Assembly (NCBI GenBank): GCA_963457665.1
Contig: OY735225.1
Coordinates: 5,353,844 to 5,417,843 of the forward strand
Origin: Thysanoteuthis rhombus
Taxonomy: Eukaryota > Mollusca > Cephalopoda > Oegopsida > Thysanoteuthidae
Direction of reading: 5' to 3'
Length of the DNA stretch: 64,000 nucleotides
The notes below the pieces were generated by a model. It was given only the letters and a program-made list of their open reading frames with translations, made no database searches and was not told where the DNA came from. Within the stretch, counting starts at the first letter, position 1, and every line of letters starts with the position of its first letter. Below are positions 55,790 to 64,000 of this stretch, piece after piece. The translations under genes were made by a program, and so were the position numbers.

Positions 55790-56560
55790 TCCCTGCAATC
55801 TGCCAGATCAGGATTTTCTGCATGAGTGGTAGGCACGTGATTGGTCTATAATTACGTGCCTGGTTCCCCTTTTCATGGTCCTTTTGGGTGAGATTGGTTC
55901 TTCCTATGGTCATCCACCCTGGGACCTTCTCTACGTTTAGTCAACTTGGGAGTTAGTCTGTCGTGGAGTGTGGAGAATTTCTTAAATCAAAATCCGTCAA
56001 ACCCGTCAGGTCCTGGCGCTCTCCAGTTGGCTATTTTTGGAGAGCATGTTTTTATGTGGTTTTATTTAATACTATCAGTTCCCCATTGTCCTTGAGTTCT
56101 CTTTTCGTGACCTGTAACCATTCCAGGGTTTCATTGTGTCTTTTCTGGTGTCCCCGTGAGCCGTTCAAGAAATTCTTTGTCTCTGTTGCATCCGGCTTTA
56201 TGTTCCGTTTTCTTTCACTGTTCAGTTCGTCTTGAAACGTCCGCTCGTTGTTTTGGAATGTACGGTTCTGTGTGTATTGGGCGGTCATTTGTCAATATCT
56301 CTTTAAGTCTTGCCTCTTTGGTTAGTTTCTTGTGGTGTATCTCTTCCACTGCCACGGGTATACCATTTTGGCTTCTCTTTTATTTGTCCCATAGTCTTAC
56401 ACGTGCTGTTCATGTATGGTGCATTTCTCTGTCGTTCTCTATCTCTCCTAGTTTCTTTTTGTTCTTGTCCCTAAGAGACGGCAGTGTAGTTTTTTCGTCT
56501 TGAATAATTTCTTCCAAAGTTAGTATCTGAGTTTTCTCTTCTTCTGTTGGGGTGTCTGCA
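55608..56560 (-). pseudogene. LINE (family 1) reverse transcriptase region
   Basis: Minus strand, in order: 'EEEKTQILTLEEIIQDE'; 'LTKEARLKEILTNDRP'; 'QNRTFQNNERTFQDELN' and 'TETKNFLNGSR' (56,288-56,150); 'ANWRAPGPDGFDGF' (about 56,022-55,985); 'NYRPITCLPLMQKI' (about 55,860-55,820); then an AT array; then 'EPKGCKRGTKGANDLLNIDK' (about 55,690-55,630). This is the linker plus N-terminal RT fingers of a LINE ORF2 (WKAPGPDG, NYRPI(T/S)CLP, EQKG...G..DQLLIDK). The catalytic YADD region is missing (truncated near 55,610). Broken by stops. Confidence 0.88.
55715..55788. repeat. (AT)n microsatellite inside LINE ORF
   Basis: A 74-bp AT run sits between the CLPLMQKI and KGCKRGTKG motifs, replacing the intervening RT codons. 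Confidence 0.95.

Positions 56561-56564
<4 letters not shown>

Positions 56565-56592
<28 letters not shown>
56565..56592. repeat. (CT)n microsatellite
   Basis: CT run with minor breaks. Confidence 0.9.
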
Positions 56593-56652
56593 GTGTATGC
56601 CTTCAATCAGCGATTTTTTTTGTTAAGATTGGTTCCGATTCTGTAGTTTACT

Positions 56653-56828
56653 ATCTTCTTCTTCTTCTTCTTCTTCTTCTTCTTCTTCTTCTTCTTCTTC
56701 TTCTTCATCTTCTTCTTCATCTTCTTCTTCTTCTTCTTCTTCTTCTTCTTCTTCTTCTTCTTCTTCTTCTTCATCTTCTTCTTCTTCTTCTTCTTCTTAT
56801 TATTATTATTATTATCATCATCATCATC
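56653..56828. repeat. (CTT)n - (ATT)n - (ATC)n array, ~176 bp
   Basis: About 50 CTT units with occasional CAT, then ATT units, then ATC units. The polypurine strand gives poly-Lys ORFs, which are artefacts. Confidence 0.97.
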
Positions 56829-57075
56829 AGGCATTTCAAGTTGTCTTTTTTTTGTTTTATTGAAATTGACACTTACGAGTAGATCAGAAGATCATGATGA
56901 AGTTAATTTTTCTCTTCATTATCGCAGTCTATTTTTAAATGATCTCTCCAGAAGGTGAGCAATATTTTAAAATCTCGCCAAATATACTTACATATTTCCG
57001 CAAATCTGTCTGCTTCATCATCGTCACTTCTCACAATCAATTGAATGACCCGAACTATTTAATCTTTTCAGAGAC
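56829..57075. other. Unassigned AT-rich sequence
   Basis: No recognisable feature. Confidence 0.3.
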
Positions 57076-57537
57076 CTCCAACAAAACTGTCACCAGAACT
57101 CTCAACATAAGTTTCCTCCGTTTTCTGGTGAATCTGTCTCTGACTGTCTGGCTATCTATGTATATAAGTATGTATGTAGGTATGTATATAAGTAAGTATG
57201 TATGTGTCCGACGTAGGAATTCATCAATGTTGCAAGATGGCTGGAAATTCAAACATTTATCTCCACAAAAATGCTTTTTTGCTTCCTGAAATCCCCCCTA
57301 ATAGTTCCTAGAGTATAGGGAGGTTTATCAATTAAATTTCCTGTTGATATCATATTTGCTTTTGGGAGATTCGGACGTTCTTCTTGTAATAAACGCCTAT
57401 TAAACGGCGAGAGAAGTGCTGTATTCATTGATCTCATTGTCTTTTTTAATTTTCTAATTGATCAACCCTAACATGTCATGCTGCCAAAAGACGATGGTTT
57501 TGTGACAGTTTCTATTGAGTGACTCACCAGATCAGCC
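57076..57537 (-). mobile_element. Family A interspersed repeat, copy 12
   Basis: Reverse orientation: tail 'aaaactgtcaccagaactct' then 'caacataagtttcctcc', TATG units in the simple-repeat segment, and the 5' block 'aattgatcaaccctaacatg', 'gctgccaaaagacgatgg', 'gacagtttctattgagtgac' plus 'tcaccaga'. The E-box is lost ('ttttgtgac'). Confidence 0.8.
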
Positions 57538-57905
57538 ATAAAAAACAAAATCTTTTCCCATCTTTTGTTTTCCTCGATCTGTCTTTACCCACTCGTGTTT
57601 TTCTCTTTCCAGTCAAATTTGACGCATTTCTCTTGTTTTCTTTCCTCTTGTTTTTGTTCTAACCTTCAACGTCCGTGTCCTTATCATTCTATCGTCTGCT
57701 TCAGTTCTGTTTTATATTTAATAAATTTTCGTTCAATCATTCTGACCGACTTTAACTGATTTTGAGCAAGTTCATTTTTCACATTTTATTAAAAAAATGT
57801 ACATTTGTTTAGATTCTTCTAATACTGCGTCTAGAAATAATGATAATATCGTTATTGATAATAATAATAAAGCATTCATTCTATATGATTAATAATGATA
57901 ATAAT
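57538..57905. other. Unassigned AT-rich sequence
   Basis: No recognisable feature; AAT units near 57,860-57,900. Confidence 0.3.
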
Positions 57906-57907
57906 GA

Positions 57908-57950
57908 CGATGATGAGAAGAAGAAGAAGAAGAAGAAGAAGAAGAAGAAG
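57908..57950. repeat. (GAA)n microsatellite
   Basis: Preceded by AAT/GAT units. It sits immediately upstream of the LINE relic. Confidence 0.93.
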
Positions 57951-57964
57951 ATACCTTGGTGTAT

Positions 57965-58468
57965 TTGATAGATGTACAAATGAAGAGCACCAATCAATGG
58001 ATGGGTAGACGAGGAAGCTTATGACAATGCACAATGCCTTACACCCCAGAGATGACATAGATAGACTGTATGCAGAGAGGAAAGAAGGTGGTATAAGACT
58101 CATAAGCGTAGAATAACGTGCCAAATGGGTTGAAACTAGATAAAAAATGTATGAGTATGCAAATAGTGAAGACAGTGTGAAAACCACACAAAGCAGTGCA
58201 AAGAACCACAGTAGAGTTGCAAACGAAGAAACACAGCGAGTAACAAAGAAAAACAATGGAAACAGAAAAACTACGCAGGGAATTCAAAAGATAGATACAA
58301 AATGTTACAGCCGAAAGATCATTGACATAGCAACGCAAAGGGAACCTGAAAAAAGAAACAGAATCTCTCATTATAGCTGTTCAAAATCGATGGAACCAAA
58401 ACTAACAACAAATGCTGAGATGGGGACGAGACTATAAACTACATAAACCAGTGAATGTTGTCAACGAG

Positions 58469-58536
<68 letters not shown>

Positions 58537-59040
58537 TAAAAACAGACACGACAAGATAGCTTCGGTAAACACTGGGAACTGAGCAAGCGAATTGGATTCA
58601 ACCATGTGGACAGATGGTATTAGCATAAACCGGAGACAGCCCTTGAAGCCACAAATTACTCTTGGACTTTGACAACCTACTCAATTCCCCATTCAAGAAA
58701 GGGAACCAGACCTTGTAATCGTGGATAAGGGAAGCGGAACTTACCAAATAATAAACATGGCTGCGCCTGTGGATCATAGAGTAAATACGAAAGAGAGTAA
58801 AAAGCTAGGGAAATCGACTCAGGACATACCTGAAAAAAAAAACCCCAGATGACTCATTATTTCAAATAGTAATCCCATCCCGAAACCCCCAGATTAACCC
58901 ATTCAAAAAAGAAGCTGCACTTATCTAAAAATAAGAGAATGTCCTTGAAGTCCCACCACTAACTCCACTTGAAGACTAAATAAAAAGTATTGAGAAGACT
59001 TGCACCACTTGCTCTCGTATGAAAAATCCAATGGATATAA
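57965..59040 (+). pseudogene. LINE (family 1) ORF2 C-terminal half
   Basis: Frames combine to 'KLMTMHNALHPRDDIDRLYA' then 'ERKEGGIRLISVE' (about 58,012-58,110), 'VNELRERE' running into a GA array, 'STKNRHDKIASV' (58,535-58,570) and 'LVIVDKG' (58,705-58,730, shifted). The last part has a ragged C-terminus. This order (HPKxDxDRLY..RKxGGRGLIxIE, a CCHC-like region, xxRHDxxA, VIVDK) fits the C-terminal region of family 1 and overlaps the fragment at 2047-2350. Multiple stops; dead. Confidence 0.85.
58472..58534. repeat. (GA)n microsatellite inside LINE ORF
   Basis: A 63-bp GA run in frame with Arg-Glu codons, seeded by the 'ELRERE' codons of the LINE. Confidence 0.95.
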
Positions 59041-59084
59041 TTATAATATGAGACCGTTATTTAATGATCTGCAACGTTCATGAT

Positions 59085-59141
59085 AAAGAAATGTGGCGGA
59101 TCCCGGGGAAGGTCCATGTCCAACGATGGACGTTAAAAGAC

Positions 59142-59181
<40 letters not shown>
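59085..59181 (+). mobile_element. LINE (family 2) 3' tail with (GAT)n
   Basis: 'gtccatgtccaacgatggac' plus 'gttaaaag' followed by a GAT array (59,143-59,181). It matches the tails at 868-945, 23,355-23,390 and 36,060-36,100. Only the last ~60 bp of the element plus the tail are kept. Confidence 0.75.
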
Positions 59182-59182
<1 letters not shown>

Positions 59183-59469
59183 TTGATGCTCTGGTATTGA
59201 TAGTTTTTCTCCTGGTTAAGTAACTTTGCATTGTGTTGCCGTACAGAGTAGTGCAATTTACAGTAACTAAGAGAGAGGAGCTGATTTTATTAAATTTCAT
59301 AATAGAAGTTACACAAAAAGATAAAACAAATAATTGAAGAAGACATATACGTGCAGATGTATTGCTAGTTGAATTGATGATCGCAGGAGGTAATGGCGTC
59401 GGTCTCAGTTCCCTTAAAGAATAGATAAACGAATTGTCAGTCGGCATTTTTTGGAGAGAACGATTCAAT

Positions 59470-59690
59470 TGAAATTTTGAAATGTTTTGATTCTCCAATA
59501 TCAAATTGCAGTTAAATTTTGACCCCAAACTAACACCAGGAATTCAGTTTCTAGTCGGTGAGGAAAAAAATTCAACTAAATCGTTTTTTGTTTTTTTTAA
59601 TCATTTTTGGCTTCTGCACTCTAAACATATGGACACTATCATATGGGAACTAACGAAAACGCCTTTTTGTTAGTGATTTTCATGGATAGC
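59470..59690 (-). pseudogene. mariner-like fragment (duplicate of mid-section)
   Basis: The minus strand has 'NFFPHRLETEFLVLVWGQNL', matching 'CIFSRRLETQLVFLVCGQM' in the neighbouring relic at 59,930-60,445. At DNA level 'ttctagtcggtgaggaaaaa' matches 'ttctagtcggcgagaaaaaa'. This is a second decayed copy of the same segment. Confidence 0.55.
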
Positions 59691-59929
59691 ACCAATACTG
59701 TTGCCTTGTGCCAGACGAACTGAGCAAAATAAATAATTACCATAGGTTAGTTGTTGGCAAGCTTAACATTACTGTGGCCTTGCCCCGGTCCAAGTTTAAT
59801 AAATGCCTTTAATATCAGTGACCATCGCTTCTGAGTTCAATTTTAAGTAGATATTCTACATAGGCACAAATTTCAAGGCTTGGTTCAATGAATAATACCG
59901 GAGGCCTGGCTCAGAGCCATGAGTCAGAG
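59691..59929. other. Unassigned sequence between mariner relics
   Basis: No motif recognised. Confidence 0.3.
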
Positions 59930-60445
59930 GCTGTATTTTCTATTTTGATTATCGCAGTGAACCAACTCCTAATTTCAACTGACATTTGACCACAGACTAA
60001 AAACACTAATTGTGTTTCTAGTCGGCGAGAAAAAATGCAACTGTATCCTAGATATTGTAAACCTCCATTTTTTTTATTTATGGGCATTAGCTTTTGATGG
60101 GGACTAATGGAAACACTGCCTATCGACTGCACCTTTAGTGTACCATTAGGGAATAAATATCTTCCACGATCTTCACTCATGTCAGTTAAAAAGTGAAATG
60201 CAGGCAGCGAGATGATGTCCAAAGCTTTGTTCCCACAACTCATGTTGAAACCGTTTTTTTATGTTATGGATATACCCTATACCTTTTAAAAGACTTACAA
60301 GTGTTGAGTGATGGAAATCAACGTTGATTTAGTTAAGGTCATCATTCAGAAAAGCTTGCAAATCATCATTTCCAAATTCTTTTGGTTCACAACTGCATGC
60401 TCTTTTTTTCCGTCAAGGAAAATCCACCTTTCTTGAACTTGGCAA
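59930..60445 (-). pseudogene. mariner-like transposase relic
   Basis: Minus strand: 'WFAKFKKGGFSL' (about 60,443-60,408), then 'STLVSLLKGIGYIHNIKKRF' and 'HELWEQSFGHHLAACISLFN' (about 60,310-60,200), with 'SKANAHK' later. This follows the mariner order WFxKFxxGDFSL, HTH2 (xHLKxIGYVxKLxxWVPHEL) and 'R(L/I)xxCxSLLxRN'. The catalytic Asp blocks (GDEKW, HDNARPH) are too decayed to align. Multiple frameshifts. Confidence 0.7.
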
Positions 60446-60599
60446 ACCATTAAGGACACGCCCAACGGAGCCATCTCATCGATCATATTTGTTTATATCT
60501 CTGTCTTGACCCATTTGGAAAAAAAAACAACGTATATTTTCCTTTTTTTCCCTCTCTTTATCGCTGGATAGATGAACACTGGATACAGGTCACTCAAAC

Positions 60600-60940
60600 C
60601 TTTTCCTCCGATGTTTATTCAGTTCTTATACCTTTTTTTCGAGCAAGTGCAAAAAATTGTGGTCAAGTGCTTCGTTCTGACAATTCGCGTTGATTCCATT
60701 TTCCCACTTTATAGATCATCTCTAGAGTTCGCAAACGTCTTAAAACTGTCCAGAGATCGACATTCAGTTTTTTTTGCCAATTCCAACGTTGAGTGAGTAG
60801 GGATCATCTTTCAAAAAAGCTTTCACGCCCACACTTTGAAATACTTATGATTTACGCTGCACAGTTTGTCTTCCATGTCAAATTCACCTTCGAGCTTCAC
60901 CAGCCTTTTAGGTGTAGGAGCAAGAATAATTGATCATCGT
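60600..60940 (-). pseudogene. mariner-like transposase relic (N-terminal half)
   Basis: Minus strand: 'LVKLEGEFDMEDKLC' (about 60,917-60,873), 'KAFLKDDPYSLN' in a shifted frame, then 'DLWTVLRRLRTLEMIYKVGK' and 'WNQRELSERS' (about 60,745-60,665) and 'LARKKG'. The last strings match the mariner HTH2 pattern STVxxHLxxLGxVxKxGKWVPHELxE. It lies upstream of, and in the same orientation as, the 59,930-60,445 relic, whose HTH it duplicates. Confidence 0.75.
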
Positions 60941-62390
60941 AAATACTTTAATTATCATGATAAGACACCATTGCAGTCATTAATTGAATTACCATAGCGT
61001 CAAAATTTGAAGTAATATAAAGACATCCACTCAAGAATTTACATGGTCAGAATTATTTTTATTTATGACAACACGGGAGTTTTCCAAAGAAAGCATCTAA
61101 AATACGGTTAAAACACATTTAGATATATTTACATTCTGGAGAATCTAAATGTTATTAAGGTTAAAAAAAAAACGTCGAAAAGCTTTTTAAAAAAGATTAT
61201 AAAAAATATATTCAAAGGTGATTTATTGCAGCACTGTTACTAATTTTCAAGTCCGTCGACAAGACAGTATGACCAAGAGCACTGAAACACACGAACAAAA
61301 AAAAAATGAATAAAGGACAGAGCCCTTCGACACTTTTGGTGGCTATGGTTGTTCAATTGCAGCGTGATGTTTTTCAAGCTTGTCTATCGGTGTAGTCTGT
61401 GAAACTAGTGAATGTGATCCCCAAAGGGGGTTCTAATTGTCTTGCTTTGTTAATAATAAATAATCATATACATTGTAAAACATAGCTTGTTTCAGATCAG
61501 AGAAAACATTAGATTTTGTTCGTAGATGTTTGGCAAAACATAGATTTCCCTTGATTTGAACTTCTGTTCAATGAATAGTGAGTTTTAGGAAACTTACGAA
61601 AGATTTCTACAAGATGGAAGGATATCTAGCATAACAACGGAAAATATTTTTTTTAGAAATTTTCTCTTTTTTAAATTTCACAACGATATATTCCAGGTGA
61701 TATATTGTCCAGTCTGCAGCAGTGTCATTCTGTTCAACACCAAATCTAGAGACTTGGTCATTAGTTCAATGAATTATCCTAACACAAACCACCGTCCCTA
61801 CCAGCTGAGACCTTAGAAAAATGCTAAACACTTGTCCATTGTAATTGAACGTGTTTTTGTCAAGCTGTTTTATGGAGAAATATCAAAGATATTTTTTTTT
61901 TTGGTGGAATCAGAATTAATTAATCTTCATTAATTTGACACTCGACTTTGGAAGTGCATGCAAGAGCAGGTGCGATTTGTAACAATATGTCGGCACGATG
62001 TTTGATGTTTGTTTTTCATGTTCAACTGATGACTGCATTTTCCCTCTCCTCTTATTCGCCCAAAACCCTATCATGTCCAGAGGAAAAAAGCAAAGCCAAG
62101 AAGTGAATTATTCTTTTGGCTGTTAAAATATTTTTCGACATAGAAAAAGTGATTCTGTGAACATATGTTTAGCGAAAAGCATCCGATTTTACAAACCAAT
62201 ACCGTTCATATTCTCTTCAGAAGATTCTAGATTTGAGATATCAATCCCATTGGTGCAGCTGACGAGAAGATTTTCGAATATCTTCTGTCTTAGTTCTTCT
62301 ATCTCTGCTAGTTAATCGAATAAAGATTCGGGATGATCTGGAAATGATGATGAAAACAAAGGGATCGATAATTGTCCCAGAAAGGCTGAC
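60941..62390. other. Unassigned AT-rich sequence
   Basis: Poly-A/T runs are present, and one reverse family F copy is listed separately. No exon or domain recognised. Confidence 0.35.
61290..61440 (-). repeat. Dispersed repeat (family F), reverse copy
   Basis: On the minus strand 'tgaacaaccatagccaccaa' plus 'aagtgtcg' matches 34,718-34,745 and 35,130-35,160. Confidence 0.55.
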
Positions 62391-62414
62391 GAGATATCTC
62401 TCGAGAAATATCTC
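62391..62414. repeat. Near-perfect 24-bp palindrome
   Basis: GAGATAT-c-TCTCGAGA-a-ATATCTC, centred on the XhoI-type hexamer CTCGAG. Only one symmetric pair (positions 8 and 17) fails to match. Confidence 0.85.
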
Positions 62415-62471
62415 TATTTATGATTACAAATCATTCGAGGTTTTATCCAGTGTATCATAATTCTGGCAGAG

Positions 62472-62480
62472 TATAAATAG
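62472..62480 (+). promoter_or_regulatory. Consensus TATA box, context unproven
   Basis: TATAAATAG at 62,472-62,480 is a strong TATA match. A 74-codon ORF starts 21 bp downstream (62,501) and contains AAG|GTGAGG (62,631-62,639), a good 5' splice consensus. An initiation site would fall at or after the ATG, so the two need not belong together. AT-rich DNA yields such matches by chance. Confidence 0.25.
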
Positions 62481-63655
62481 AGATTTGAGATAATTCCTGC
62501 ATGGTGATGATGGTAGCGGAAGCAATGATAGTCCTGGGGCAGCTAAGGAATTATCAAACGAAAAGAAATATCTGTCTTGGGTCCTCTAACAATTGCAGTG
62601 AATTTCATAGTGATCAAAAACAATTCATCCAAGGTGAGGAGAGCTGCGACAGCAAAACAGAACTAAATCCACCGGGGACTATCGCTGCCTTTGTCGTTAA
62701 TTTTGTCTCTTTCTCAACTAGATGATTTCGTTAGTAATATATTCCAGGGATATTTTATATGTGGGCCTGTGAATAAATTCTGTCTTGGAGTTTGTGAGTT
62801 ATGGATGATCCAATTGTCAGTTTAGATTTATGAGCATTGAAAAAATCAGAAATCTCGTTTTCTCAGATTGAAAATTGGCAACAGTACTCGCTTCCAAGCT
62901 CTTTTTATTTTGACCTTTTGAGGCTTTCATTCGATTTGTTTATCAATAACATCTAGATTCTTCTGAATCTACCTAATTTTTCACTCTATTTTAGATGTTG
63001 TAGAAAACATCAGTGTTGCGATAGATAGAATGTATTCCGACCATATCTTTTTTCGATGGAACTTTCAAAAAGATATTTTTTTATCAATTGAAGTATAGTA
63101 AATAATAAGTATTTTAGAATATAATTTGCATCATTGCAAAAAAAAACTCAGGATAGGTTCCCTTTAGCAGTGAGTGAATAAATCAACAGCATGGATCTGA
63201 ATCTGGATGAGAATTGAATTCACAACCCTTTAAGCCCGAGGGTGGTACCTTTAGAACGCAACAGTTCTTACTTTCAATCTTATTTCATATCTGTTACGTA
63301 TTTGTTATGGTTAAAACTATTTGGATGTTGCAATGTTTAATAAGTGTCCCTACGTCTTATTTATATAGATTGATTTGCAATCGGCTTCAAGTATTTGGGA
63401 AGGAACCGCTGTTGCTGAAGTGATATGGGTTGGCAGACGGAACGGAAAAAGCAATTGGAAAGTAAACATTATATTGTTACAGGCTGAAATAATCTGGGGA
63501 ATTTCGTGCTTCGTACGTGAAGCCGTCCGGGCGATACGTGTCAGCTTAGCACAGGTTCTCATCACAGTGCGGTGTAGGTTACTGGCGAATTGCAGAAAGG
63601 CATTTGGAATAGGGTTAGGGGGGTATAGATTAACAACTTTGAATTAAATCGTGAT
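62481..63655. other. Unassigned sequence
   Basis: 63,350-63,647 is GC-richer, with overlapping ORFs on both strands (90 codons plus, 71 codons minus). Neither resembles a family I know. This is the best place in the last 2 kb to test for an exon. Confidence 0.35.
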
Positions 63656-63659
63656 CAGC

Positions 63660-63690
63660 AACCAGAGAAGAAGGAAAAGAAGAAGAAGAA

Positions 63691-63722
<32 letters not shown>

Positions 63723-63905
63723 AGAGGAAGAAGATGATGATGATGATGATGATGATGATGAGTAGAAACCGAATTAGGGGAGAAGAAGATAAAGTTGAAG
63801 AAAAGGCACTTGTGTAACTGGAAAAAGAAAATAAAGGAAAATTGAGAAGATGAAGAAGAAAAAGAAGAAAAGAAAAAGAAAAAGGAGAAGAAGAGGAAGA
63901 TTGAG
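63660..63905 (+). repeat. Polypurine GAA/GGAA tract with (GAT)n core
   Basis: GAA units 63,670-63,732, GAT units 63,733-63,762, then GAA/AAAG-rich sequence to 63,905. ORFs are Phe/Leu or poly-acidic artefacts. Confidence 0.93.
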
Positions 63906-64000
63906 TGAATTGTGCAACAAGGATTCTGCACATTTGTTCATCTTTCAGACATGTATTGGCTTCTCTTAATGAAAAAACGGAAAGAAAAAGGTTTAGATCA

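Noticed and set aside
60130..60240. Minus-strand 'GRYLFPNGTLKVQ', reminiscent of an immunoglobulin-domain exon (LPNGTLxI motif)
   Set aside because: The surrounding minus-strand sequence is a mariner relic, and the same region is partly duplicated 450 bp away. The motif is short and no splice sites frame it.

Overview
This window looks like gene-poor, AT-rich nuclear DNA of an invertebrate animal. Four things support this: very dense AT, GT/CA, TATC/GATA, GA and CTT microsatellites; tRNA-derived SINE-like repeats; relics of several animal transposon classes (mariner, Tc1, hAT, two LINE families, Penelope-like elements); and no compact ORFs, operons or ribosome binding sites. The mix would suit a lophotrochozoan, perhaps a mollusc such as a cephalopod. 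That is inference only, because no host gene allows placement. I found no host exon, rRNA or functional tRNA that I can support. The long ORFs are microsatellite readthrough, antisense of transposons, or decayed transposase and reverse transcriptase.

Layout. 0-9 kb: microsatellites, a LINE C-terminal fragment (2.05-2.35 kb), a Penelope-like 3' region (3.35-3.76 kb), tandem tRNA-like SINE units (3.94-4.76 kb) and a 0.7-kb direct duplication (8.1-9.0 kb). 9-17 kb: a 305-bp hAT MITE with perfect 15-bp terminal repeats, a Tc1 transposase relic (10.5-11.2 kb), a degenerate minisatellite (12.1-12.9 kb) and a 13-copy satellite with a ~147-bp unit (15.07-16.95 kb). 17-27 kb: mostly unassigned, with a LINE 3' end (23.1 kb), a two-copy dispersed repeat and a tRNA-like element (22.2 kb). 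27-39 kb: many copies of one ~450-480-bp interspersed family ('family A', 12 copies in the window), a mariner N-terminal fragment (29.0 kb), a tRNA-Val-like SINE head (32.0 kb), a candidate MITE (33.5 kb), a LINE C-terminal region (35.6-36.1 kb) and a short CpG-rich patch (36.9 kb). 39-46 kb: a 1-kb polypyrimidine tract, a large microsatellite field and a 0.95-kb direct duplication. 46-51 kb: telomere-like degenerate CCTAAC repeats, a largely complete but broken Penelope-like element on the minus strand with a YMDD reverse transcriptase motif (46.6-49.05 kb), and a second Tc1 relic (50.1-50.7 kb). 51-64 kb: more microsatellites, two large LINE relics (55.6-56.6 kb minus; 57.97-59.04 kb plus), a cluster of mariner relics (59.5-60.9 kb, minus) and a purine-rich tract.

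No pathway can be assigned, since the recognisable coding sequence is all mobile-element derived and inactivated. The strongest leads are family A, which disperses a GTCACGTGAC palindrome; the ~147-bp satellite; the tRNA-like units organised as ~300-bp tandem repeats; and microsatellites sitting inside LINE reading frames. All alignments were made by eye, so repeat boundaries are approximate, often by tens of bases.
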